From: Trypanosoma brucei gambiense DAL972
Lineage: Eukaryota > Euglenozoa > Kinetoplastea > Trypanosomatida > Trypanosomatidae
Direction of reading: 5' to 3'
DNA: 64,000 nucleotides
NCBI RefSeq assembly: GCF_000210295.1
Contig: NC_026743.1
Location: 2,728,001 to 2,792,000 of the forward strand
This document shows positions 1-11,058 of the stretch, one piece after another. A program made the position numbers and the translations under genes. Numbering within the stretch: the first letter of the stretch is position 1; every line of letters starts with the position of its first letter. The notes beneath the pieces were generated by a model. It did no database searches. It was not told the origin of the DNA and worked only from the letters and a program-made list of their open reading frames with translations.

Positions 1-3000
1 GAGGAAAAGCATATATTATAGGTGAACGGGCTCGTGCACGTGCTTGCAGTGCCAGTCAACTCCGGTATTACGTGGCGAGAACACGGGTGTGGTATTGATG
101 CACTACCTCGTAGTGCCTAGGATGCTATTTCACAATCTATTCAGTTCCTTTTTCCCTCTTGGGTCTTCCCTTATCCTTCTTAAAAGCTATTGTGGCATTG
201 CTTTAAGGTTTATTTACCTTCGCTGCCATTTCCATTTTTGCCTGCTGCGCTCGATAACGTTCGACTGTTATGATCACACAACTTTTTTGGGACCGTATTT
301 TATACAGATCTGATTCTGCATGGTTTGGCCGCTGCAGCTTTTGATCCCCCTTTAGTCCTTTTGTTTTTGTTTCCGTTCCTTTATTTTATTTTATTTGACT
401 TTGGGTGGACTTTCCTCCCTTCCCCTCTCTTATTGATACGCTCTCCCGTTCGTTCCACATATGTTTGTGTTACTTTTAGCCGTGGTGGTGACATGTATTT
501 GTGCTGTGACTAATTATTTCCGGAAAGATATTCATGTGGTGGATTAGTAGATAAATTTAAATCTTCACCTGGTGAGTACCCCCTTTTTTTTGTTTATTTC
601 TTTTGATCGTGTACTTCCCTCCCCCATACACAATACGCTCTTTTTTTTTTTTTTTACTTTTGTTGGTTTGTTCGTGGCATGAGTTTATCGATTTATCAGA
701 GAATCAACCAATAACAAATACTTGTATGTATATGTTTACATGTATGTGCTTCCCTTTTATATGCATTTGTTTTACTTTGGAGAAGCTGGGACTCGCTTTC
801 CGCTTCTTTTCTTTTAAAAGAAAAAAAAAGTAGTTTCCTTGTACAGATGTTTTATTTTTGTCATGTTTGTTATTGCTATTGTTATTTATTTTATTTTACA
901 GTTTAGCGTGATTTCGTTTTTCTGACACGTGAAGGCCACCAACCCCTCCAAGAAGAAAAGGCACAGAAGATCCGAGAAACCAAAAAAGAGAAAAAGAAAA
1001 TAATAATAATAAAACAAAATAACGGTGAATGTAAAGCGGAAAGATAATTTGGGGAGTTGATGTGAGGAACTGAAGTGAGCAGACGCGGGACCTATTTATT
1101 CGTTCCTTTCATTATTATTTTCGTTTCTTACATTTCTGCGGTACTTCCCTCCATGTTTCACGTCCGCTCGTTTCCATTCCCTTCTTTATTTATTTATTTC
1201 TTTTTTTTTTTGGTCTTTCCACTCCTTCTCCCTTTTCTATTACAAAAACAAATAACAAAAAACAATAAAAAAATTATGTTCATCGCCGCGTCGTAGTGTT
1301 GTTTACCATAACTTCCCTCTCCTTCTCCCCCCCCAAAAATATGAATGAATGAATTACCTCTTTTTTTTTTTTCCTGACGTCATGATGGGCCTTTCCATTG
1401 GTTACTTCCATTTTTATTTTATATATTTCTGTTGTTTACTTCATTTCACCATACTTATTTTCTACATTTACATGTTTTATTTTCGTGTATTTATGGTATA
1501 TTCCACATTGCTATCTTATTACTTCATTTCTAACTGTGTTATTTTTATTATTAAAGTTGTTGTTGTTATTATTATTATTTCAATGTATGTATCAAAGAAA
1601 TAAATTATCAAACCAATAAGTGAATAGTTTTAATAGCTACGGCTTTGATACGCATTTTCGTGTGTATATGAAAGGAGGCGAAGCAACATAAAGATAAATA
1701 AAATAAAAAAGCAAAAGCAAAAAAAAAAACAACAACAACAACACATATATGTTTCTTTAATTCGTTTACATCTTCTTTTTTACGTGCGCATTCCATCACC
1801 TTTCATTCATTCAACTTTTTTTTTTTCCATTTATTTACTTATTTTTATTTTATTTATTTTATTTGGTCACCTTCTCAGTCACTTGCTTTTTATTTCTATC
1901 ATCATTATTTACATGTATGTGCATGTGAAGATGTGCTGTTCACAAATGCGCGTGTGTGTTTAAATAAATATATAAATATATAAATATATGTATTTGTATG
2001 TGTTGTGATGAATTTGAAATGTTGCGCCTTCGCAATTTAGTGTGGGGTCACTGCTGAGGAGTTGGGGAATTCTGTATGCAATTTGTGTTTTTGTTTGTTT
2101 AATTTCTATTTTTACGCCTCTAATTTTATTTAAGTAATGATATAAGGGATATGTTTAAAAATATCTTTAGAAAACGCCAAACGAATGAATAAATGAATGA
2201 ATGAGATAATTAAAATGTACGTACAATAGTGTATTTAATGAGCGAAGACACGTTACTGTGTGGCATTAAGATGGCACGTAAAATCAAAACAAACAAAAAA
2301 ATAATAATAATGATAATAATGATATGTATTTGTATATTTAAAAGGGGTAAATGCGATTCGTGTGAGGGGTGGTGGTGGGAAATGTTTGGTAACGACAAAC
2401 AAAAAGAGGGATACAAAGAATAGGTAAGCAAATAAATAAATAAATAAAATAAAATAATAAAGGTAACTCTCTGGGGCCCGTGTCGGCAACCCAGGAAATA
2501 AAAAGTTAGTTTTATTCTTGTTATTTTATTTTCTCTTTTTATGCACTGTCACCGCTTCGCAGAGGCAAGCCCTTGTGCCGTTGCCCATTATTATTATTAT
2601 TATTTTTGCTGCTGACGTGCCGTTTTTTTTTTCTTCTTTTTTTTTCTTCTTTTTTTTTTTGTATATATTTGTTTATTTATTTATTTGTGTGTATGCGTAT
2701 GTATATATATGTGACGTTTTGGCTTCGTTGTAACGCTTCGACTTTTTCGTGGAAGATTGAGAGATTTATGTATTCATTTTTTTTTTGTTTTGAGTTTGTG
2801 CACTTCTTAATCCGTCATAGCTTTATGAGTTATTGATTTCGTTGTTTTATTTTCTTTTTTTTTTCTTTTCCTTTTTTCCTTCTCCTGCTTCATGCATGTA
2901 GGATATGAGGGAATAAATGAAGAAGATAGATGAAATAAAAGTGAAGAAGTGAAAGGGAGGTGGAGGGGGAGGGGAAAAAAAAATAAATAAAAATGAAATA

Positions 3001-4614
3001 AATACAAACAAACAAACATAAAAAGAAGAAAAGAAAGAGAAAGAGAGAAGAATATATGAGACAATTAAAAGGCCGCCACCACCATTAGAAAATATAAAAA
3101 TAAAAATAAAATAAAATAAACACGCACGCGCGCGACCAGGAAAAAAAAAAACAAAAAGAGGAAACAGAGGGAGAACAGGCGAATAGGAGAATAATGACGG
3201 CACGAATGCGGATTGCCGAGGTTTTCTCAATCCATCAGTGGATGTTTTTTTTTTCTTTTGCTTTTTTTTTTCTTTAAGTTTTATTTCCTTTTTATGCGTT
3301 TCCACACCGACATGTGTTCGGTCTTACGTGCATAACAGATTTGCGTTACTGCGCAAATACATTCAGACATTTTCTTTTCCTTTAGTTAAGAGAGGATCAA
3401 AAAAGGAAAAAAAAAGAGAAAAAGAGAAGAATTTAGAATAATAATTTAAAAAAAAATCATAGCGGTACTTAAACCTTATATTCTTTTCTTTCTTTTTTTT
3501 TTTTGGAGGAAGTGACACAGAGAGTAACGGTTTTTTTTTTTTTGTGTGTGGGGGATTTCCTCCATTCTCTTGAATGATGGTGTTAAGATGAACTGCCATG
3601 TCTACACCTATGCAAGTATTAATTTTTTTCTTTTTTTCTTTTTTAAAATTAGTACTATTACCGTTACTATTGTTATTACCGGATTTCATTATTATTATAA
3701 TATATTTATTATTATTATTATTTTTTTTTTTTGCGCTTATTACTACTCGTCAAAGCGGGTTTCTTCCACAGTTTTTATCCCAAAACGATGATTTTTTTTA
3801 AAAAAAAAAAGAGATGAGGAAGAGAAAAGGAGAGAAAGAAAATAATAGAGTTTTATTTTTATTTTTATTTTTAAAAAAAAATAATAACGGAACTAAAGAG
3901 AAGGAAACACACACGTACTCATATTCATACATTACATACACACACACACACACATGAAAAGGGGAAAAGGCGGGGCCTCTTTTTTTTTTTTTTCTTTCTC
4001 TCCTTTTCTTTGGTGGTTCTTGTTTCGGTGAGCTGTTGGAAGTCTTTTTTTTTTTCTTTGCAGGAATTTATTTGTGTCCATGGTTTTGTGCTTTAGGGAA
4101 ACCCACCACGTCACTTTTATTTCAACTATTATTTATATTCATTCTCTCCTTGTGTTGTCTTTTGCCTTTCATTAGAGCTAAATAAATTTTTTTTTTTAGA
4201 AAAAGAGAAAAGAAAAGAAAAGGAAAAGAAAAGAAGAAAATACATTTGTCACCTATTTTTGTCTAGTGGCTATTGGCATTATTTACAGCAGATATTAGCT
4301 GGCACCTGACGGGTGAGTTTTGTTTGGGTGACTGAAAACCAAACAAAAGAATTAAGTTAGGGGACGTGACGGTTGATTTTCTTTTTCTTTTCTTTTCTTT
4401 TCTTTTTTTTTCAAAAATTTTCTCCCTATTTTGTTAGTGGGATTTTCATTACCAACTACTGTACTTACATTCCGGAAACCCGTCGGTGTGTTTGTGTTGT
4501 AGCGAAAATATTTCATGCGTTACTGAATTCACCTCCTTCATATATTTCCATACAACAGTGCTGAGTATATATATATATATATATTTATTTAATTAAATCC
4601 CTGTTTGGTGAGGG
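1..4614. other. Gene-free AT-rich low-complexity region
   Basis: No gene is supportable here. The sequence is long runs of T or A, TTA, TTTA and TAAA microsatellites, purine-rich blocks (for example 2900-3060 and 3380-3450) alternating with pyrimidine-rich blocks (1090-1250, 2590-2680), and a CA run near 3938-3953. Open frames here are short, low in complexity and rich in F, L, I, Y or K. The right end (4377-4437) carries the pyrimidine tract and AG that probably serve the first gene. The block may be the flank of a transcription-unit boundary, but the genes to its left are outside the window, so this is inference. Confidence 0.7.
4377..4437 (+). promoter_or_regulatory. Predicted trans-splice acceptor for Rab GGTase alpha
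   Basis: A CTTTT-rich pyrimidine tract (4377-4411) is followed by the first AG at 4436-4437, about 180 bases before the ATG at 4615. This is the usual layout of a trypanosome spliced-leader acceptor. Not verified by cDNA. Confidence 0.5.
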
Positions 4615-6090
4615 ATGCATGACCAACGAAAGGTACGACCACACAACATCGGGGAGAAGGCGCGGGAGCAACAACTGGAAAAAATACGGCAATTTACAAC
4701 CTTGTATGACTCATTACTTGAGCGGCGAAGCAGGCGTGTATATGAGGAATCGATTCTTCCACAACTAGCGGAGTTGTTGACTAAAAATGCAGAAGCATAC
4801 ACGATGTTTAATTATAGGCGTGAAGTATTATTGGATTTGTGGAGGAAGATGCCTGAAGCTGCTGCTTGTGAGACCGTTGCAGCACCTGAAGCGGTAAAAG
4901 GCGAGGAGAAGCGGCAACAATCGGTAGTAAAAACACAACTGGATTGGTTAAGCGAGGAACTGAAGCTCAGTTCGAGTATAATTCAGAGCGATTACAAAGT
5001 GTATGCGGCATTTGTGCACAGACGCTGGGTATTTATGCAACTGCGCCGCCTCGCAGAATCCGCACTGGGAAACGTCGGGAAGCGTTCAAAACCTGCCGCC
5101 CCTGCGGGATGTCAGTTGGGGGAATGTGCGGCTGCGGGTGAATTCGATCTTCCGGAGGAGGTTATTTTTTGGGCGAAAGCGCTGCTTAAGGAAAAACGGC
5201 AAGGTGACGCTTTACTCGCAATGGATGAGCGGAATTTTCATGCATGGGAGTTCCGGCGGTGGGTAATGTATCAATTGGGACAAATGGAAGATCTGTTCGT
5301 ACAGAGTTCCATTCAATTCGGACCTGCAGTTGTGGGGATTAAAGAAAGGGAGTTCGCATCTTACATGAATGGCAGTGCCAAGTCTGATCGACCGCGTGAT
5401 TTGTTCTTTACCCCAACAGAAGTAAAAGAATTGAACTTTACGTCGGCAGCTGTTCGGCGAAACTTTTCCAATTACAGCGCCTGGCACCAGCGAGGATTTA
5501 TTATGCAGGGTGCACTTCGGCGTTTGCAGCAGCGTCAGTGGCGGGAAGAGGAGGCAGACAACAATCTCCGTGACGGGATGCTTTCGCAGGCTTGGGGGCA
5601 ATTGGAGGAGGATTTGACACTTCTCACTACCGCCATTTATTGTGACCCATTGGATCAATCAGCGTGGTATTACGCGAAATTTCTCATACACGCCTCTAAG
5701 CAGTTGACAGCGTTGCCTTTTGCCTCAACAGCAGTTCCTATTGATATCACAGCGAAACTGGATGAGGTTTGTCTGGATCTTGTAGGGGAGGAGCGGCGTT
5801 TAGGGGAGGATATGGAAACATATTGGCCTTATTTACATCTTGCCACGTCTCTACTCACAAGTATCAAAAAAAGCAACGACGGTAACAGCAGTGATGTGAT
5901 TAGCGATCGGCAGTCGGCGTTAAAACTGGCACGTGAAGTATGGGCTGCCCTACAACCACAAGGAAGGCACGTTAATGGTGATGATGATTGCATTAAATGC
6001 TTGCAAGAATTATGTGCTCACTTAACTACGGCTGACCCTTTACGTGCGGGCATGTACAAATACTTCCTTTCTGAGGTTACCACGGCGTAA
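4615..6090 (+). CDS. Rab geranylgeranyltransferase alpha subunit
   Basis: Probable alpha subunit of protein prenyltransferase type II, which with a beta subunit and Rab escort protein attaches geranylgeranyl groups to C-terminal cysteines of Rab GTPases in the cytosol. The N-terminus (MHDQRKVR) resembles the conserved MHGRxKV start of RabGGTase alpha chains and argues against farnesyltransferase alpha. At least five PPTA helical repeats are visible: about residues 48-73 (FNYRREVL), 110-142 (FVHRRWV), 181-220 (HAWEFRRWV), 273-298 (YSAWHQRGF) and 335-363 (QSAWYYAKF). Length is 491 aa, between the short yeast protein and the longer mammalian one; I see no leucine-rich repeat tail. The start is an ATG directly after an AT-rich leader. 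Family assignment is firm; choice of type II over type I rests mainly on the N-terminus. Confidence 0.85.
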   Translation: MHDQRKVRPHNIGEKAREQQLEKIRQFTTLYDSLLERRSRRVYEESILPQLAELLTKNAEAYTMFNYRREVLLDLWRKMPEAAACETVAAPEAVKGEEKRQQSVVKTQLDWLSEELKLSSSIIQSDYKVYAAFVHRRWVFMQLRRLAESALGNVGKRSKPAAPAGCQLGECAAAGEFDLPEEVIFWAKALLKEKRQGDALLAMDERNFHAWEFRRWVMYQLGQMEDLFVQSSIQFGPAVVGIKEREFASYMNGSAKSDRPRDLFFTPTEVKELNFTSAAVRRNFSNYSAWHQRGFIMQGALRRLQQRQWREEEADNNLRDGMLSQAWGQLEEDLTLLTTAIYCDPLDQSAWYYAKFLIHASKQLTALPFASTAVPIDITAKLDEVCLDLVGEERRLGEDMETYWPYLHLATSLLTSIKKSNDGNSSDVISDRQSALKLAREVWAALQPQGRHVNGDDDCIKCLQELCAHLTTADPLRAGMYKYFLSEVTTA

Positions 6091-7637
6091 GGGATGTGAT
6101 GCAACTTCTACTTGCATTCGGCTCCTTACTTCTTGTCACGCATTCCGTAGGGTTTAGCGAACCAGGAATAGGGCTGGTATAAGAGTAAAGTGAAATTGTT
6201 TTTTTTTTCCTTGTTTGCATAGTGTTATCAAATCATATCATGAAAAGAGACAAAAGGAAAGCAAAGAAAAAGGATGAAGTATTTGTATGTGACTGTGCAC
6301 ATGTAGATATATGGAAAGTCTTCAGAGATGTTGGGTGAAGCGATTTAAAATATGTTTCTCTTCATACGAGTTCACAGTTCTGCGCGTTTCAACACATACA
6401 TTCAATCCTTTTTTTCCTTTGCCACTACATCTGCTTATCGCTACTCACTTTACTGTAGCTTCAGTTATTCCTTTCCTTTGGTTTTTCTTATCTCTTTTTC
6501 CCCCGCTCTGATGTTGTACATTATCTTTCATGCACTTGCTCCTTTGATCTCTTTTTGCTTTTTTTTTGTTTCCTTACTATTTGTTTTTGTTTATTTACTT
6601 TTTAGAAGAGCAAAAAGAAAAAAAAGAAAGAAGGAAGATATATTCTTACTTCGCATTGATTCTTTCCTGTGACTCACCTTGGACGTAGAGGTACCTGGTG
6701 AAAACATAGGACGAGAAAGTTTTAACCTGTTTTTCAATTTATATATAGAAGGTAGCGAGGAAATAAAAGGAGAGAAAGAAAGAAGGGAAACCGCAGCTGG
6801 TTGGTTGAAGGCAGCGCTACATTGTCACTTAAAGGGGATATCTGCGGAAGTTTTTTGTTCATTTTCTTTTAGTGCACAGAGGGAAAGTAGAAGGAGACAC
6901 AAACATATTTACGTAGTCCAGAGCTGTGCCTAGCCGTAATAATATTTGTATCCGGTAGTAATATATTTGTTGCTCCTGGAAGGCGAAGGCTGAGGAGACG
7001 AAAATAGCGAGGAAACATATTGGAAAGTAGAAGGGTTAGAAGGCCCAACACAACGGACGAGGTTTAGTTTTTGCTGCTGTTGTTGTTGTTTTCTTGTCTT
7101 CTTATTTTCTTTACCGCATATACATACACACACACACACGCACACCCACACACACACACACACACATTGCGTCGAACCGACAGATTCATAGAGGGGTTGT
7201 TTGAATTTGTTTATTAGTTGTTTTCTTTAAGGAAAGAAAGCAAAAAGTATACATCCAACCGGAGAGTTGCGGCTTCGATTGCTCCGCTCGTGTGTGGAGG
7301 GCTCGTTTGAGAGAATCACACGTTAACGGTTGTGGGGAGGAGGGGAAAGCAAAAGACAAAAATAAAATAAAAATTAAATCAGTTCGGAGTAGAAGGCCGA
7401 GCAAGTAGAAACCCCAACTCCAGTTATTTTTATTATAATATATATATATATATATATATTATATTGCCCTATCTGAAGAGGAGATATCTCTGAGAGAAGA
7501 GGCAGCTCAAAGGCCGGATTAGGGGGAGAAACCAGCGGGTCATACAAACGGACGCTCATTTCATACACAAAGAAAGGGAGAGGGAGGGGAGAAACGTACT
7601 GTAGCTTTTAGGAGAAAGAAAAACACGAAAGAAAGTT
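6091..7637. other. Intergenic region, no gene seen
   Basis: About 1.5 kb of 3' UTR and 5' UTR sequence. It contains T-rich tracts (6200-6220, 6540-6605), a CA run near 7121-7166 and a TA run near 7438-7459. A TTG/TTC-rich tract at 7067-7112 followed by AG at 7182-7183 is a possible spliced-leader acceptor for the next gene. The small open frames are low complexity and unsupported. Confidence 0.6.
7121..7166. repeat. CA dinucleotide microsatellite
   Basis: An imperfect run of alternating C and A in the leader region of the following gene, between a pyrimidine tract and a possible acceptor AG. Confidence 0.8.
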
Positions 7638-8123
7638 ATGGGTTGTGGAGACTCGAAAGTAAGACAAGGAGGTCCCTCAAGACCTCCGCCGCCTCGAGGA
7701 GGACCGAATTCGGCTTCTACGAAAGTTGAAGGACGAGCAAATGGTCCAAATGAAGAGACGTCACGCGTAGAAAGTAAGGGCAGCGCACCTCCTGAACCTG
7801 AGGTGAATTCCACACCAGTCCCAACAAAACCTTTAGGAAACGGAGTTGATAACAGTGGTGCGGAGAAGACAAACGCCCCACCAACCGGCTCAGCTCCACC
7901 CGCGCAAAATTGCTCACAGCAAATAGAATTGGATGATGAGGGTAATGCATTAGTGCTGCCGAAGGGCGAATGGGTGCGTACGGAGGGAACCCCGTTTTAC
8001 TATTCGGATGCGGAGAATTTGTATTTCCATCCTCCAAGTTGCCAATTCTATGATCCAACAAATGAGATGTGGTACGATCCTGAGCAAGACGAATGGTATC
8101 GCGACGATGACCCCGCTGAGTAG
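7638..8123 (+). CDS. Small predicted N-myristoylated/palmitoylated protein with aromatic OCRE-like repeats
   Basis: A 161-aa protein that I cannot name. The start MGCGDSK has Gly2 and Ser6, a good N-myristoylation context, and Cys3 for palmitoylation. This is the same logic as trypanosome calflagins and suggests anchoring to the plasma or flagellar membrane. Residues 8-95 are Pro/Ser/Gly-rich and probably disordered. The C-terminal 50 residues are acidic and carry spaced aromatics (GEWVRTEGTPFYYSD, LYFHPPSCQFYDP, EMWYDPEQDEWYRD). That spacing resembles the short Y/W-x(n)-Y-D-P repeats of OCRE domains, usually found in RNA-processing proteins. The acylation signal is read directly from sequence; membrane location and OCRE kinship are inference. 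The ATG is the first in frame. Confidence 0.7.
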   Translation: MGCGDSKVRQGGPSRPPPPRGGPNSASTKVEGRANGPNEETSRVESKGSAPPEPEVNSTPVPTKPLGNGVDNSGAEKTNAPPTGSAPPAQNCSQQIELDDEGNALVLPKGEWVRTEGTPFYYSDAENLYFHPPSCQFYDPTNEMWYDPEQDEWYRDDDPAE

Positions 8124-8480
8124 AGCAGGTGGAGTGCTCCAGTGGTGTCTGCTGTAGATGGGAATTGTTTTATTTTGTGTGGATGTCGGGATGCATTTAC
8201 GTACATTAATATACATGTACGCGTCTGTTTGTGTAATTGTTCGAATCTGCTATTATTGTGTCCAACGCATCTCGAATGCATGATGGAGGAAGTAACTTCG
8301 TGTAGTGAAGTGAATCAGGTGGGTGCAGCTGGCGCAATGTGCACAAGAAAGGTTTGCAATATTCTCCTCCATGTGATTTGTGGTTCGTGCAAAGTTTGTG
8401 GACACTCACATAGCATACGCATCGTTGCATGAGCGAGCGAAGGGTGTCGCAGTACAGGTCAAAATCTTTTTTGTTTGTTA

Positions 8481-8526
<46 letters not shown>

Positions 8527-9434
8527 TGCTACTGTTTTACACACTCTCAATCTCTCTGTACGTGTAATGGCCAACTGAGCAAATGACTCGAAGTGCCCCC
8601 ATTAAATATTCAATGATTGTTTTTCGTTTGTATCACAGAGGACACCCGGTTTCCATTTCAGCTGGGTCCTAATCCCTTTTATTTTCTTTGACGGTTTCTG
8701 GAGGAGTCACATCTACCTGTACGCAAAAAAGAAGAATATAGTTGTGTCCATATTGTGAACATCTTCACCCCGGTTGTTTTTGTTTTTGAGGGGGGGGGGT
8801 GGCGATTTTTTCCCCCATTCAAGTGTGTTTTGTTTTTTTGTTTGTTAGACATGCTTTTATACTTAGGCTTTTTTTCTTTCCTTAAACCCTTTTCTCAACG
8901 GGAGAGGGGAAAATAAAAGGGAAGGAAAGGAGAGTAACATGCTACCACCAGCCATTATATTGGGAGATTATATGTGTGGAAAGGCTAGTTGGTCATAGAG
9001 AGCGGCAACGTTTTTAAAAGGGGGTTGATGCGTTATTATAATTATTGCGAAGGTAAACATCAGACACGAGATGGAGTGAACGAAGAACGTTATGTGCATG
9101 TGCATGTATATATGCTTTGCTGTGTGTTTTTTTTGTGGAAGGAGTGTGTGTGTGCGCACGCGCGAGCAGATGCAATGTTCTGAATTCCTTTTTTTATTTG
9201 GTTGTTTACTTTATCGTCTCCCTTTCCTCCTTAGGCTTCATACCGCCACATTTCCTATTCTTTCGTCGTCTTCTCTCTTTTCTCCCTTGGTTCCAATGTA
9301 AGCTCGTGGCTTCTGTAGGGGTTGCCTCTTGTTTGCTTGTTTGTTTATTTGTTTAGCTTACTTTTCGTTTGTTGTGTTGCTGAGGGAACATATTCATTTA
9401 GTCACAACTCCGCTTTGCGGTTGGCGAGTGGTAA
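8124..9434. other. Intergenic region with TTA microsatellite, no gene seen
   Basis: About 1.3 kb without a supportable gene. It has a TTA run (8478-8526), a G run near 8791-8799 and pyrimidine-rich stretches at 9186-9235 and 9252-9290. AGs at 9234-9235 and just after 9299 are candidate spliced-leader acceptors for the downstream gene. Confidence 0.6.
8478..8526. repeat. TTA trinucleotide microsatellite
   Basis: About 16 tandem TTA/ATT units in the intergenic region. Confidence 0.9.
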
Positions 9435-10796
9435 ATGCTGCCGGCTCCGGTAAATTACCCCTTGGAATCGGTTTCCGCACATAACACAGCACTTGGAGGG
9501 TGGAAGCGTGGTGTGGACTCGCAGTCACTTCTGGAGCGACCATCTGCTCGTGACGCCACTGCTGAGGCATTACGTGAGAGGGATGCTGAAGGAATGGCGG
9601 GAGATCCGTCTGGCACCGCAACTCTCTCATTGGTGGAGGACTACCCCGAACCTCTGACAGTTGAGCAACGCAATATGATACGGCAACACGTCGAGTGGTG
9701 TGTGCGGCGTTACCAAAGGGTGCGTAAAGGTGCACGTATTATTGACCGCGGTTTCAACAGTTTGCAGTCTCTGCTCACACGTCTCGAGAGGGATCGGTTG
9801 CAAATTCAAGCAAGCTTGGAAGAACTCACTTCGAGAGTAGGCGAATGCTCAACTAATGGTAGTACAGGAGTCGACAAGAAGGTGGTGCCTCCTTCCGCGG
9901 CTGAGGCCACTGCGGATGGGGCGCAACAAACCGCAACTAGTGGAGAACCACCACGTGGTAAACGGCAAAGAGGGGGTTTGCTGCGTTCAGCCACCTTTGC
10001 AAACCTTCATAGTGTTCTTACTGCTGCGAAGCGGGAGCAGAATCAGGAGCAGCGGGTAAGTGTTGCGATGGAGCGTGAACGGATTGGTAAGATGACGCAG
10101 TTGAAGATAGTTGAGGAGGATATCGCCCAGCAGAAACAACACCTTTCCGCTATTGAAGAAAAATACAAGATGAGCAACGGACTCTTGACAACCACAAGGA
10201 GTGAGGTGCTTGAGGCTTTACGACTTTACGACGATTTGCAGCAGATGGAAGTAATGTACCCCTCGCGTTTCTTTTTGCGTGCTTCTGGTGTGCAGGGAGT
10301 GGATGCAAACGAGGCTGAGGTCCCCAGCGAATGTTATGACGTATTTTTCACGCCCGCAAAGTATACTGAGGAGGTGCAAGACATGATACGTGAGCAGATT
10401 GAAGAGAAGCTTGATGAGTATATTGCCTTCCGGCGGCGTGTGGACCCTCTTCTGGATTCATTAGCGGAGCGGCGCCGACAGCGTCAATCGACCCGTGCTG
10501 GCCAGCTGCTTCGACTTATTGGTGTTGATCCAGACAGCATGAAGGTGGACGCAAGCGGCAGCGCCACCTTCGGAGGAGTTGGGATGCCAGCGGCAGGAGG
10601 TGCCCACGGGGAGGCAGCTGCGGCTGAGGGAGCAACAACAGTGGTCGATGATAACAGTGATGTGGACAACAACGAGGAAAATTATGATGAGCTCGACGAT
10701 GGCGAGGGCGCTTCCGTGGAGGCGGAGGAGAAGAGGCAACGTGACCAAATTCAATCAGCTCTAGCTGCATTGGATGACTTTGATGAGTTGTACTAG
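9435..10796 (+). CDS. Conserved-type coiled-coil protein, function unknown
   Basis: A 453-aa protein not recognised. Two helical, charge-rich stretches look like coiled coils: about residues 75-140 (after EQRNMIRQHVEWCVRRYQRV, with heptad-like L/I spacing) and about 195-275 (many Q/E/K/R, then the LRLYDDLQQMEVMYP region). Between them, about 140-190 is low complexity and basic. A segment at about 275-370 (PSRFFLRASG, CYDVFFTPAKY, EEKLDEYIAFRRRVDP) is more globular in composition and may be the conserved part. The last 60 residues are acidic and Gly/Ala-rich, ending DDFDELY. No signal peptide or membrane segment is seen. Codon use matches neighbouring genes. A structural or scaffold role is only a guess. 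Confidence 0.75.
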   Translation: MLPAPVNYPLESVSAHNTALGGWKRGVDSQSLLERPSARDATAEALRERDAEGMAGDPSGTATLSLVEDYPEPLTVEQRNMIRQHVEWCVRRYQRVRKGARIIDRGFNSLQSLLTRLERDRLQIQASLEELTSRVGECSTNGSTGVDKKVVPPSAAEATADGAQQTATSGEPPRGKRQRGGLLRSATFANLHSVLTAAKREQNQEQRVSVAMERERIGKMTQLKIVEEDIAQQKQHLSAIEEKYKMSNGLLTTTRSEVLEALRLYDDLQQMEVMYPSRFFLRASGVQGVDANEAEVPSECYDVFFTPAKYTEEVQDMIREQIEEKLDEYIAFRRRVDPLLDSLAERRRQRQSTRAGQLLRLIGVDPDSMKVDASGSATFGGVGMPAAGGAHGEAAAAEGATTVVDDNSDVDNNEENYDELDDGEGASVEAEEKRQRDQIQSALAALDDFDELY

Positions 10797-10849
10797 GGCA
10801 CCCTGTCACAAACAGAAATAAGTGCAAACTCATAAAGGAAAGTAAATAG

Positions 10850-10946
10850 TGCTGCTTTCCTCCCTCTTTGTCTCATTGAACACTTGTGCCCGATTACTGC
10901 TTGTTTTTTTTTGCCGTTATTTTCCCCCTTTCGCATATAACATCAG
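10850..10946 (+). promoter_or_regulatory. Predicted polypyrimidine tract and splice acceptor
   Basis: Pyrimidine-rich stretches at 10850-10876 and 10902-10933 precede AG at 10945-10946, about 113 bases before the next ATG. Later AGs (10951-10952, near 11007) are alternatives. Confidence 0.4.
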
Positions 10947-11058
10947 CTTTAGTGAGGGGGATGCCTCTCCTCTTATTGCCCTCCTTCGCTGACATTACGG
11001 TTTGTTAAGCATTGTTGCTTGTGTGTTTTGAACTCCATTAAGTGTATAGTCGGATGCC

